Below, piece after piece: positions 24,464-36,564 of a DNA stretch of 64,000 bases. The stretch is taken from NCBI GenBank assembly GCA_016800925.1, contig JABCPU010000052.1, forward strand, positions 186,001 through 250,000, read 5' to 3'. The DNA comes from Suillus spraguei (taxonomy: Eukaryota; Basidiomycota; Agaricomycetes; Boletales; Suillaceae). A program made the translations under genes and the position numbers. Within the stretch, counting starts at the first letter, position 1. The number at the start of each line of letters is the position of its first letter. The notes beneath the pieces were generated by a model. It was not told where the DNA came from, did not search any database, and saw nothing but the letters and a program-made list of their open reading frames with translations.

Positions 24464-26251
24464 ATGCCCGTAGCTTCTCGCCGACCAGAATATTATAATG
24501 CGCTCGGTCTCGTCGTTGACGCTACAGACGATGATATCAGAAATGCATACAAGAAGCTGGTACATTCTCAGATTCCATTGCGCATACACAGTATTCACCC
24601 TCTTAAAAGGCCCTTCAATGGCACCCCGACCGTCATCAGATCGGGAAAGAACACGCAGCGCAGATGTTTGTTGAAGTAAGCGGTATGGTCGTCGTATCTT
24701 CCAGTCCAGTATTAAACATCATCATTGTCAGGTCAATACTGCCTACCATGCCTTGATGGATGGCACAGAAAGCATGGATCCTTCCTGTGGAGACAGTGTC
24801 TCACCATTATCTACGCCAGCTGAGAGTGGCACGGCTCAAAACTCTACTGCGGAGCCACGACCACAAGCCAATGCACAATCATCCCATCGTACAAAGTCGT
24901 CAGGCTCACAGAAGAGTGAGCAGACACCCAATCTGGTCTACTCCAATTCCGTTCCTAGCTCTGACGCCGAAAAACTTTCTCAGCCTTGTTCGTCAGACGA
25001 TAAAACCACTCATTATGCCTCACACAACCGTCACTCCAATCTAAAGCACCCTCATAAACCTTGTAGCACAGGCAGCAGTGGCTCTCGTTCATGCTCCCGA
25101 ACCAAATCATACGATAGCTTACGTGATTTACCACGACCATTTGCATCTCATCGAGCGCCGTCCTCTGCTACGAGCGCTAGCCGCTCGCACACAACCATTC
25201 CCCACTCAAAGTCACATGACAATTTGCGTGATCCTTCACTCAATTCGCGCGAGCCGCGATCAAGACAAGCACCTGCTCCGGTTTCACACGAACCGAAGTC
25301 GGAGACTTTGAACCGGTCTAAAAACAACCGAGGGTCTGGATCTACCTCTATATATTCCAAAGGTCGCACACGCGGTTCGAACGATGGGAAGCTGTTACAA
25401 AGTCAAACAGGCAATTTATCGCAGCCCGTGATTCCACCAACGTCATCCAAACTACATAAGCTATCTCGGCGCGGACTGGGAGAGTGAGTAGTATGTCTTC
25501 AACACTATCACAATTAATTTACTGTTCCATAGGGAGCTGCTCCAGAAGCTTTCCAAGGGGTCATCGAAGTGCAAGAAAGAAGAGGGTTCGACTCACCCGA
25601 ACCACGCTCCCACGTATGGCTCTCCATTACGACCTCTGGGCACCCCTCGAGGCACATCCAAGGAGTGGCTGTTTCCTCTTTCGCTGACACTTGATGAGAT
25701 GTATTATGGGACAGCTTTCCAATTTCTCATTACACGGGAGCTATTATCCCGCAAGACAGAGAAAGTCGAGATCTACGTCGATGTACCTTCGGGAATTCGA
25801 AGCGGAACTAGGATAGTCTGTCCCCGCACAGGTCACCAGCGCAAGGACGGGACTCTTCAGGACATAATCTTCTTGATTGAAGAGGTGCCTCATGGTCGTT
25901 TCACTAGGGTGAAAGACGACCTGTTCGTGGACGTTTGTGTGCCATGGGTGGAGACCCTCGCCGACCAAGGGACCAATATTTGCATAGACGGCATGGATGG
26001 GGAAGAGATTATCTTTGCACTTCCCTATCCAATCTACGACAAGTCTACCGAAGGGCAATTACTGGTTAAAGGAGCGGGCATGCCGGTTCGGGAAGGTCGA
26101 AAGACAGTGGGACGCGGTGATTTGATTATCAGGTAAGATTGCAGTTGCGGATATTGTGCTGTTGTTGTTGACAGTTCTTAGATGGCAGGTGGTGTTCTCG
26201 CAACCTAGCAAATGGGAAAACTTGAAGAAAGTTCTGCGTATTAAGGCATAA
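24464..26251 (+). CDS. SIS1-like J-protein with Ser/Arg-rich linker
   Basis: Five exons (24464-24559, 24610-24675, 24732-25483, 25533-26132, 26182-26251) give 527 aa. A J domain (YYNALGLVVDATDDDIRNAY, HPD in LQWHPDRH) is followed by about 290 residues of low-complexity Ser/Pro/His/Arg-rich sequence in place of the usual G/F region. It contains two related blocks, TKSYDSLRDL and SKSHDNLRDP. The C-terminal third (KEWLFPLSLTLDEMYYGTAF, VEIYVDVPSGIRSGTRIVCP, GAGMPVREGRKTVGRGDLIIR) is a SIS1-type substrate domain. The order J, linker, CTD and the intron after the first J-domain helices match the SIS1-like gene upstream, so a tandem duplication followed by divergence is likely. The C-terminus is shorter than in SIS1. 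Role inferred: a specialised Hsp70 partner. Confidence 0.85.
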
Positions 26252-27432
26252 CGATCGATTGGGAAGAACATTATGACTTTGATGAACATCTAATGGGAAT
26301 GTGTATGTCATTGCGTTGAACACATGACGCCGTATTACATGTTGGAAGGCGAGGCATCGGATTACGCAACTAACAATGTACAGTGTTCATCAAGTATGCT
26401 ATGGACATTATCATTACTGAATAAAACATTTATTAATCACTTCAAATCATGTACAGGAAGTGCAGTACTAATATCAGCCACTGAATCTAATGGTGCTGAG
26501 GTTGGCTTTGACTGTATACGTAAGCTTGTCGAGATGATAATCAAATGCTGCAACGTGACCTGCTCTTCGAGGTAGATATTTTGCACGCTTTTAATCTCGC
26601 AGCGCCCTCAATGACACACTCTCAGCATCATCGATCTGAACAACAGCGTTCTAAATACCAGCTAAGGCCCACGGGGAAGTTCCACATTGACGTAACGTAC
26701 TACAATACAAAGGCTCTTGCCGTTTCGTTTGCTCGGAGGACTGCCGCTGCCAGTCATGATGCAACATCGTCAACATCCAACTTCGATCCTGCTATTTTGA
26801 CTGCAAGACATGCCGGGACTTATCAGTCAACTTGCCTGAGAGCTGGGTGGGAGTAGAACGTGTGGATGGAAAAGCCGCAGTTCTGCCTAGCGTTCAGGAA
26901 TCAGAAACCGAGATTATTAAAGGCAGCGCTTAAAAACACGTCGTGACCAGGTTTTTTTACGTATGTAAGCGTCACACTAAATGGAACATCATATCCTCAA
27001 TCTTTTCGAATACCACTTACCAAGGTTGTGATCGATCGGCGAGCTGTGTCAGAATGAGTATCCACAAACCGTTGTACCCTTTGCAGGAAGTACGAAGGCG
27101 GTTCCACTGCTTCAGAGCTCCTGTCGGCGTGCAAAACGTCTCGCCAACTTGAAATGGGAAATGCCATTACCAGTGATGCATTGCATTGCATTGCAGGGCT
27201 TTCAGAAGGAAGAGTCAGGTGAGTCGACTAGTACTGGCTAGTGGTGCTTCCATTCATCAGTAACGTGTAGAGACAAAGATCTTGCGGATGCGTGACAGAC
27301 CACGCTCCCAGCGCGTTTATGACGCGTGTTTGCCCAGCCTAGCGTGAACCTACATAAAGTCAGCAGATCTGACGCCTCGTTGTCATTAAGCCCTTTCTTC
27401 CAGTTCCTCTCCCTAACACTAGAAATTCAATC
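26252..27432. other. 1.2 kb spacer, no gene recognised
   Basis: Holds a 103-codon plus-strand frame (26545-26856) with no domain I know and no supporting splice structure. Nothing else stands out. Confidence 0.45.
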
Positions 27433-28570
27433 ATGGCATCGTTCTTCCGTCGTCCTCCCAATAATTCGTGGTCTGACCACCTACCTCTGAAAGTAAAGCA
27501 AATATATCGATAAAATATGACTATTTTTGACATTGTGATGTGCTCACTTCCAGCTGGCCAATATTGTTGGCGCGCTTTTCGTTATGGGAGCAAATGGCTA
27601 CACAGTCATTTCTCCTCTAGATGTCTACTACACAGGGAAAGCGACATACTTTACCCCTGCTCCCTGGGCATACTTTCTTTGGTGAGAAACACGTGCGTTT
27701 CGTGCGCCAGGCACTTACCGCCAACAGGCCTGTTATTCACTTGCTGGTTCTCGGAACATGTACTTACCAGTTCTCCGGACGGGGTAAGGAGCTCATTATC
27801 GACATAATCGGCTGGAATCTCCCGCTTCTCGACTTCATGAATGCTTTGTACATTTATTCCTGGACCAACCAGGAGTACAAATATGGTCGGTCATCTTGAT
27901 TTCTCAGTCGTACAGTTTGCTGACGTGCGCCATAACATAGCTTTGGTTTTCATGATCTTTACTTGTTCAGTCGTATCGGTAGGTCGTTATTCGTTACTTC
28001 GTAATCCAATGACACGACTTCGTTGTCTGCTCAGAAAATTTACCGGCTTGTGAAAGCGAGCACTGTACGCAATATCTGCGACGAACTCTTCCTGCATCTT
28101 CCATTCTCCCTCTATCACGGCTGGACCACATGCTTGGTCTTCAGCACCGCCTTTGCGGCTTTTGGGGTAGATGCTGAAATCGAGCCGGTGAGGTTCTGGA
28201 CCAAAGTTTTTGTTTTCGCCAGCCTGTACGTCATACTTTATTTCATCTGAGTGATATCTGATCCCGTGTTCCCAGGTTCACCCTCCAGACTATTGCATCC
28301 GCCTATGCGTACGCGTCCGTGGAGGGCGACCTTCCTGCTTGTCTTGCAGTCTCCTGGTTCATATGGGCTGTCTTTGTAAACCAATCTCCTGAGAGGTCGC
28401 CATTTGTACATTGGTGTGCGCTTGGAGCTGCTATCCTGTCGTTGTGCTGGCTCATGCGGAGTGCAATCGGTTTGGAGCTCAAGATCAGGACCAGGAACGT
28501 TAACAATGCTAGGTTTGGGTTCGGTGGTAGTAATGACCAGGAGGGGTCTCGACTTTTGGGTGGGCATTAA
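27433..28570 (+). CDS. Multi-pass integral membrane protein, function unknown
   Basis: Six exons (27433-27492, 27554-27681, 27728-27885, 27941-27978, 28035-28225, 28276-28570) with consistent phases give 289 aa. About seven hydrophobic helices are visible, starting LANIVGALFVMGANGYTV and including WPVIHLLVLGTCTYQF, ALVFMIFTCSVVS, LVFSTAFAAFGV and HWCALGAAILSLCWLM. Trp-rich turns and the APWAYFLW block recall small fungal TspO-like or DUF-type membrane proteins, but I cannot name the family. The C-terminal tail is short and polar (GGSNDQEGSRLL). No signal peptide; the N-terminus (MASFFRRPPNNSWSDHLPLK) is probably cytosolic. Confidence 0.8.
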
Positions 28571-28889
28571 GTAGGAGGTAACAGCATCGCAAGTGGAACG
28601 AGGCGTTGCGCATTGCGCGAGTTGACCCCCTGTGACGAACACGTGTAGGTAGTTCTTTCTCTCACAATCTTATCTTTGTATATCATATGGGCTCAAATAT
28701 ATGTTCCTGTTTGTAATAGTAGACAATCCTATGTCGACATTCCATTGTTAATTATTATGTTTCGTGCACTTATTGCAAGATGAGCAGAAAAAGCATGGCT
28801 AAAGCGTACAACAGCAAAATGAAAGCCGTAAGATAAAGTTCGAAATAAACCGCTGCCAGGAAGCCAGCTTCCCCATACAGTACTTGCAT

Positions 28890-31017
28890 TTATTCAAACT
28901 TGATAGGTTCAACCTTCTTAGGAGACGGCAGCCCAACAAAGCCCGGAGGGAGTTTCCTGACCGGTGTGCTCTGTGAGCTTTGACTTTGTCGTGCCGGTCT
29001 CTGTTGTTGACTGGTAGTCGGCTTGGCTAATGCCGGTGGGGGAGCACCGATCAGCCGTGATACAGTCCATGGTAGCTCGAATTTTGCAGCTCCCGCCCAG
29101 GCAATATACCGGGCAAGTTCGAGATGCAACGTCGGATAATACGTCACAGACGTCTTGCGCGATATCTACAGAACAAAATACAATGAATGTTTATTCCGCT
29201 ATCAGGCCAGGTTGACCTCACCAAAATGATTCGCTCCAATCCAGAAGCAAATAGGTCAGAGTGGAAGCGGTGGGCAGACATGTCATGTTCCTTGGACAGA
29301 TTTAACTCATGAGCGGACCTGGCAATTGCGTTGATAAGTTTGAGGTGCATCGTCTACTCAGACAGGAATTGCCATAAGTCAGCTTCAGCCGTCGTGTACT
29401 TCATCCACTTACAAAATACCCCATAGCTTCAAATTCGACACCTCCAGTCATACCCCCAGGCGCTTTAGGTTGCTCCACCTTACCTTCATCCACCTCTTCT
29501 AAATTCCAGACCGTGTTATTCGGGTGGCAGAATACCCAGAAGTAATCCCTGCAAACGTCCGAAAGCTCCTGAAGGTAAGTTTTGTAAATCCTCGGAGATG
29601 TAGTGATTCAATAAAAGCATGAGGTGACACAGGTGAAGCAGGTGATTCAGTCGGAGGAGGTGCGGGTGTCAGAAGGAGAGCACGGATCAACGAGTAGAAA
29701 TTCTTGTGCGGTGCTGGGAGGGTGATGAGATTTGAGGATGAGCGGCCCTCAGGTTCCCAAGCTTCGCGACGTGGACGGTTACCGGTGGATGGGAGCGACG
29801 AGGAAGGGTACAACTCGAACAAGATGAGCAACAATTCGACGATGAGCTGTCGCGTTGCCACGTCTCCGGGCTTCTTGTCAGAATAAAGCAAGGAGATTAG
29901 TTGCACGAATGGGGTTGGGCACGAGCTACGCAAGGCAAAGCAACCGATTGCAGAAGTAGACAGGGCCTTGAAGCATCGAAGTAATTCATATAACATCTGG
30001 TCATCATGCTGCTCTTCTCTGAGTGAAAAGATAAGAATATGATTTGCAAATTGGAGGTATTGACTCACCGCCACTCAACTTCGAGTATTTCGTTCAATCG
30101 GGTAAGCAGCGCATTGTAGCCACCCAATTTCAAGAAGTCTTCCGACCAACTAGTCAAAGTCCGATAAGCAAACATGGCACAAGAACTTCAAATCGCTCAA
30201 TACTCACACCGCCGACTCATTTCGAAGGAGTAGTCGGAGTTTCTTGACGATTTCTACGTCTAGTTGAGTGCTGGAAGTAGATGCCAAGATACTACAGAAT
30301 TTGACAGGAGTTATGCTCTTAACGAAGAGCTTCTCTTTGGATTTGCTCGTAATAAGGTCGCCTGGGATGACCGGAGAATTCTGGCCACGAGATAATGTCT
30401 GTGTAGCATCAAAGGATAACCCACGGTCATGTCCTCTCTTGTCATCGAGTGCGTGCAGATCCGTCGTACTCTTTCCAGATAGACCAGATATCCAACTGCC
30501 TTTCATAGGCATCTGGTCATAGCTCATAGAAGGCGGAAGAGGCGAGCCCATAGATTCGCTACTACGGGCTTTTCTCAACGTGATTGGGCTGCTCGGCGAC
30601 CCAGACGTCGGGTTCGATGTTATAACATGTGATGATTTGAGCATGGCTGCTTTAACGGTTGAGTCCATGCCGGCTAGCTTGACCCGAACAGTGGACGGAA
30701 TTTGTAGATCGTCCTATGTGCGTATGCTGTTAAATACCGTCGACTGATTATCACTACAGTCCTACCAGTAATTTGTCAAAGGCTTGGTTCATCACCACCG
30801 GCTCGACCACAAGGTCCTGCGAGACCTTGATGGTCTTCAATTTTTCTTGCTTCGGATTACCCTTGTGAGTTCCCTTGCCTGATTTTGTCAGTGCAGGCGT
30901 CACAGCATTATTGTCAGGCAAGTTCTCCTTCCCACAAAGTGGATCTCCAAGATTCGTGATCATCGTAAACTCCGAGGAAGATATCCTTTTTGATGAGGGT
31001 AGAATCGCCTTGAACAT
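28890..31017 (-). CDS. Formin-like GBD/FH3 protein lacking FH2 (one-base frame break)
   Basis: Minus-strand exons 31017-30766, 30713-30208, 30149-30069, 30018-29413, 29353-29222 and 29165-28890 give about 617 aa. The first third holds a Rho-GTPase-binding/autoinhibitory region: FDKLLDDLQIPSTVRVKLAG, then a Ser/Pro-rich insert. The rest is an armadillo-type FH3 (WSEDFLKLGGYNALLTRLNE, CFKALSTSAIGCFAL, YLQELSDVCRDYFWVFCHP). It ends in a short Pro/Gln-rich tail; there is no FH1 poly-Pro or FH2 actin-nucleating domain. Within exon 4 (about 29594-29596) the frame breaks: HL continues into PRIYKTY only if one C is added to a CC. A 38-40 bp intron there is the alternative. Role inferred: a GTPase-dependent scaffold in polarity, not an actin nucleator. 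Confidence 0.7.
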
Positions 31018-31701
31018 GACTGCAAATGCCTATTCGTGTGTCGTAATTGTAGTGAGTAGAGGAGCTGTGACGTGACAAGCACGCGGTTCGTCTTTTTCGA
31101 CGCGCCTGTCACGTGCATTTATTTTATGCTATTTGGGTTGTGGCCACCGCCAACTCCGACGGGACACTTCGATCCTCGAGCGCCGACGCCCATAATGTTG
31201 GAAGTTTTTAAGCGGTACTTAGGAACGGCATGCGGGTGTTCCATCAGGCAGTCTTCATCTCCGCCGGCGCTCGAGCCTCTCACAACTGTCATATCATCAA
31301 ATTTACTACATACTTGCCCATTCTTTGCGCAGAATTGACGGGCATGTGAGAGCGCCCATGCCTCACATAGGAAATGTGAATTTCCGGTCGCTCGGTATAT
31401 ATAGTTTTCAGTCTTTGCCTTTGGTGAGAACTAACTTTCCCGCTGTGCAGATGCACTTCCCTACTTGCATGCATTTCGACTCAGCAAGTTCCCTTTGTCT
31501 TTCCAAGTTATCCTTATGGTCAACAGCATGTCGCACTCCCTAGAGACGGGGCGTTAAAATGTAAGTCAGATTAATATTTATCAAATTCAAAGCTCTACAT
31601 TTTTTAATCAGACTACAGTAGGATGGTATCGCAGAACCGAGCGTTAAATAATTAGGTGAGTATGGTATCAAAGGTTCATCGAAGTGAAGAACCGTCGGAA
31701 C
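31018..31701. other. Spacer upstream of the formin-like gene
   Basis: About 680 bp between the formin-like start and the 3' end of the transcription factor gene. It should hold the formin-like promoter. I see only short, unsupported open frames. Confidence 0.4.
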
Positions 31702-34145
31702 TTAAACTAGCAGGAGCAAATAGCGCCCTTGGATGTGGAGCAGGTCTTGCCATTCGACTGTTCCCCCTTGACTATCCCGTTTTTGCCATGCTGTTTGCAT
31801 GACTCGCAGAGTCTGAGTGATGTTACCAAAGCCATCCTGATGGCCTTGCAATCGTGTTTTCAGAAACTCGCGTTTCATGGGATCGTCCGTGAGACATCCA
31901 GCCAGGCATATGGGGAACACTAGGCAGCGGTCGATATTCGACACGGGCAGCCGGTTCAGCAATTGTACAATGATATCTATCGAATTAACGATTTCGGGAA
32001 CTCCTGTAACGAAGTCATGAGCATTGTAAACTGGCGTATCAATTTCGACGCACCTGGATTAGGGTCACTGAGGACTGTATGCAGGTAGAGGATGGATGCT
32101 TCCCGGAAGACATCAGCCACTATCCTCCGAGTGTCATCCGCAGGAAGAGATGTGCCCGCGTGTCCAGTAGGTGAATTTTGTATATTGCCATGCTCAGCAA
32201 CCATTAATGATAATTCAGGATGTAATGGCGTCTGGTCCGCTTCTACCGATGGACCTGTCTCCGTTTTGGTACGAAGGTGTTGCTCAATCACGTCCCCTCG
32301 CCGGATGAGTTCTCTCATACTCAAGGAACCTTTACGAAGTTCTTGCATCTTCCAGCATGATAGCGTTGATATCTCCACGATACCGAAAAGTACTTCGTCT
32401 GGACAACCAGTTAAGCTATCCATACGAAGGGCTGATTCGTCACTGATGCCCTGCTGCATTAAACCCCAGTAACCCGATCCTCCACGGAACAATCGCCGGT
32501 AGAAGGATAGATGTTTTGGCGTCGTTTTCAGGGTTAGGGTTGACATGATATCACACCACTGTGTGCTTCAGGTGAGCTTAGTCTGCCCATAGTACCTGGA
32601 AAACTTACAATTGTGGCCTTCAGTGCCATTGTGAGGCCTCGTTCATGTTTATCATCATCAACTTGGGGTTGTTGCTTGTTGTTATTCCCGTCCTCAGAAA
32701 CCATTCGTTCGCAATGTCTAACATCGGGCGCCAATCTGTCACTCCACCTGACATGAGCGAGAAGCTCAACATGTGGATGGCGGCGTTCGCGTCGGATTCG
32801 CTTAGCGATGTCTGCTTGTTTCTATAGATCTGTTGGTGGGCACTATCGTAGAAGCGGATTGCCGGTGAATGCTCTAGGGTGGGGTTTGGCGCCTCAAAAC
32901 CGTGGACGATGCGAATTAGACTGAAGTGTAATGATGCTAATGCGGAAATGGCGTTTGCCACGGGGCCCTGTGGGTGTTGCAATACAAGCTAAACAATGGT
33001 TAGCGATGAAGTCTGATTTTTCTATTCAAAGAAAACTTACTGAATGCGTTATATTTGCTACAGAATTACCAGCAAACGCATACTGCAACTGGCGAACATT
33101 CTCGAAGTAATAAAATATATGCTCCATCTGCAAGCCATCGTCTGGTATCGATGACATTGGAGGGCTATACAGGCTTTGGGTGGTGTCGTCAAAGTTGACA
33201 TTAAAGTGCATTTCCGCTACGGGCGATGGGCGTGAGGGAAGAGAGCCGGAAGGGCTGAAAGGAGAGTTGTGGTTGGAACGCTGAAAGCTCCCATCCATCG
33301 TGTAGAGAGGGACAGGAGCGGACTGAGGTGAGTTTAATGTTGAACCTGAAGATGCTGTGTCAGTTGCTGTAGGTGAATCCGGCCAGAAAAAACCTACCAA
33401 ACAAAGATATTCCTGTGGGGTCACTCAATGAGTCGGCAAATGGTGATATTCCCAAATCGTTGACTCGAGAAGACGCTGGAGAATTTTGGGATCCTTGAAA
33501 CGGTCGGTGTCGTGAAGCGAAAACAGAGGATGAAGAAGCTGGGGCAGATGGTGGACCCGCTGAACTGGCTTGGAGTATGGAGGATTTAGGCTGACCGCGA
33601 ATGAGGCCAGCCCGTGTTAGCTGAGCTTTGATGCCAGCCTTGTATTCTTCGACAGCTTTCTTGTCCTACAGGACGATGAGGGACGGTGGTGAGAGAGACG
33701 GAAAGTGTGCTCACACGCATCCATTCTGGGCGTCTTGTTCCCCACCCCAGACAATCTATTCTCAAGCGCTTGCAGGTATGACAGGAGTTGCCTTCTCGTT
33801 GTTCGTCACATTTCTAACAGAATGATGAGGGTCAAGACGAATGAAGGAGTTTGGATCGGTGAAAACGGACCTTTCTTCGGAGGCGACATGTCCTGGGATT
33901 GTGGACGTGTTAGTAAAATGGAAGGGTGGAAGATATGACGCGCACCAGCATCCGCCCCTTCCGATCAAGGCTGCGCGAGGTAATTCTACATGCATTCTGT
34001 TTGGGGTATGGGAATCTACTTCATCCGAGGGTTTGGATGATCTGAGGGGGATGGCAATGTGGGCGGGAGAAGTATTGATGGAAGGCGCTTCAGAAGAAGG
34101 AGATTGACTGCCGCTTGCTGAAGAACTACGGTGGGTGTATGACAT
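31702..34145 (-). CDS. Zn2Cys6 transcription factor with fungal regulatory domain (one-base frame break)
   Basis: Eight minus-strand exons: 34145-33946, 33892-33871, 33813-33715, 33665-33398, 33354-33041, 32988-32609, 32558-32054, 32003-31702; about 696 aa. A Ser-rich start leads to the zinc cluster C-x2-C-x6-C-x8-C-x2-C-x6-C (GCWTCRLRRKKCDEQ through RLRIDC), split by two introns, then LGWGTRRPEWMRDK and AQLTRAGLIRGQP, a hallmark of a common basidiomycete subfamily. A Ser/Pro linker precedes a helical fungal regulatory domain (ANAISALASLHFSLIRI, GLMQQGISDESALRMD, CLVFPICLAGCLTDD). In exon 6 (about 32636-32640) the frame shifts; adding one C in GCCTC joins NMNEA to LTMALKATI. No intron can explain this break. 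DNA target and ligand are unknown. Confidence 0.82.
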
Positions 34146-36564
34146 TTTGCGCCACAATTGTAGGGAAGTAATAATATGAATTGCTGAAGTCTTAAGAGTA
34201 TAAGAAAGGGAGATGGGAAGTCGGGGACAAGGTAGAGAAAATACCGACGGGTGACAAGTCGGAGGTTCACTGTCGCAAAAGAAAAGACGGCGTGATGTTT
34301 AATGACCTAAAGAAGGATGTATCCCAAAACCAATTTGGACTGATTCATGAATTGGTCTCCAAGGACGACTTCTGTCGAACATTAACTCCGCAATGGCTAT
34401 GATGGCATCCGGTGTCGGCTGACCTATCGGTGCACAACATCAAGCGATGAGAGGGTCGCCATACATCCTCCGTCATTGAATACGAAAACATTAAAATTTT
34501 GAAGCTCTTCTATTTCATGCAGGGTTGGGGATACGTGCTTATATAATGTCCGAGTTTAATGGATGTGCATGTGTAAAGTTATTCTATCTTTACCGAGCCC
34601 CGTACCATTGGATAGTGTGGTACTACTGTCACTACAGAAAGGGGACATAGAATTGCGGTTAGATAGGCTTACTACTGTCGACATTTAAATGGCGTGGTCC
34701 CTAACGCTATCCTTATCACATGTGATCCGATCATGTCGCTGGGGGTGCCGTCGCCGTGGTGGGGGTAAATTAAATAGTGACTACGATCCACTTCTCGACT
34801 TCTGCGAGTAGAACGTTCAGGCACGTTTATAAAAGGTAACTCACGCTCAATCTCCCATGGCTGTCGGTACTGCATAGTCACCGAAAACCAAGGGTATTTC
34901 CGCCATCACGGAGGTTCGCAATCTCCATCATTGCGACATTTAGGAGGTTTTCGAGTATTTAGGCTGTGGTTCACGAGAACATAGCACCCCCTCAATAACT
35001 CTCCCCCCATTTCAGTGGCAGTGCTGATGCTGTCTTGCACGACGTGATTTGATCTGGACGATGATCGATCATCCGTGGTGTTCGGTCAGGGACCACCTTT
35101 GACGTGACTTGTCCGTGCTTAGGCTGATCCCGAGTCTAGTCCTCACCAAATCGAGATCCGAGGAAGCTTTCACCAGTGCTGATTATAAACATACCTGTTT
35201 CTAGAAAAAATCGCATAGGTCGTGCAAGCCCAGATGCCGACATCACCCAGAAATAGATTACAGCTTGTAAGCCATCGGTGAATAAACAACAGCGCTAACG
35301 CTAGGCTTATGCCGAATACTTTTAGCAAATAATAAGAACCACAAGTTCATGCAGGGCAGCCTTTAGACAAGAACAATACAATGTGCGATTGTTCCAATGT
35401 CGATATATACGATAGTCTACTCCCCTCACCCGACAACAGTTTCCCACCCTACTCCCGCAGACGCCGCAGGAGTAAGCGGGGTCATTTTTTTAGGCAGCCA
35501 CATATGCATACGCTGAATAAGATGCTGCGCATAATATAGCGTGCTGTGCTGACGTCTTCAGCACGCCTGGATGCTGGAGTGATCTCCGGCGGACCGGAGA
35601 TGATGAAACACAACGGCAGATGAGTCAGAGGTCAGGCATTATCGGTCTGACTTTCCTGGCTCAAAGCCGTAGTATGGTTTCGATATCTTGCCCGTGTCTG
35701 ACTGATGAGTTCACAAACGCAGAGTCTACCATCAATTTCAGCGAGGACGAGCGCGATATGATTTTTGCATCCCATGACGGCTATCATAAAAAGTCCGGTA
35801 TGCCATCATTAACGGCAGCGGTGGAACTTGAAGTCTCCGTTCGCTCTATGGGACCGACGACGAACCACATGAACGTCTTGATGATAAACCGCATGATGTA
35901 CCATATGATCCCAGGGCGAAACATGAATCCGCTGGATAACGTTAATTGGGTAAATTCGCAAGAGAGGAATGCTTGTCACTACCATCATGGTCCCAAAAGA
36001 ACAAATGGGAGGCTATGCAAAGACGCATCACTGGTGCCTTTTAAATTTTGAATGTGCGTGCATACATCATGATCTGCTAACACACCTTGGGTGTTCTTGC
36101 GGGGAAATTCCGCAAGTGATCGTGCAGCCTCTCGCACTGAAATGCACAAGTTTCCAGATGGGTTTATCAACGGACTTGTCGGCATTCCAGTACTGGATAT
36201 GGAGAACATGCTGCATATAGTGTTACAATAATACGTTTGTTTTACTTCCAGCTATTATGGACGTCGTAACCGGAGGGTATTGCGTTTTCGTCCGAGAACC
36301 CCAGGGTAATCTTCTCGAGCGTCCAACAGCGAATCGATATCCTGCATCACTGGAATTCCCACATGCCATCATTAACGGCAGCGGTGGGATCATAGAGCGA
36401 ATGGAGACTTCAAGGAACCTGGGACGACAGTGCTGCTCCCGCAGCCTGGCACCGCAGTTATGTCCTTAGATGTATTTTGGCTTTATGAGTTCAAATTTGG
36501 CCTCAGTTTGGCATCAAAAAATCACCTTGAGTTTGCTTGTCTGCAACTGTAGTCATAACACAAT
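34146..36564. other. 2.4 kb gene-poor stretch with a duplicated and partly inverted motif
   Basis: No gene recognised. A 25-bp sequence (ATGCCATCATTAACGGCAGC plus GGTGG) occurs at 35800-35824 and 36363-36387. The next 24 bp of the first copy (35827-35850) recur after the second copy in inverted orientation (36391-36414, one mismatch). The 143-codon plus-strand frame at 35620-36051 and minus frames around 36 kb show no domain I can name. Confidence 0.55.

Noticed and set aside
29540..29600. Tiny intron of 38-40 bp as the only explanation of the formin-like frame break
   Set aside because: Possible but shorter than any intron seen here (shortest 43 bp), and it would delete the residues just before PRIYKTY; one missing C is simpler.
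35620..36051. 143-codon plus-strand frame as a gene
   Set aside because: No recognisable domain; it contains one arm of the odd repeat and no introns or promoter signs.
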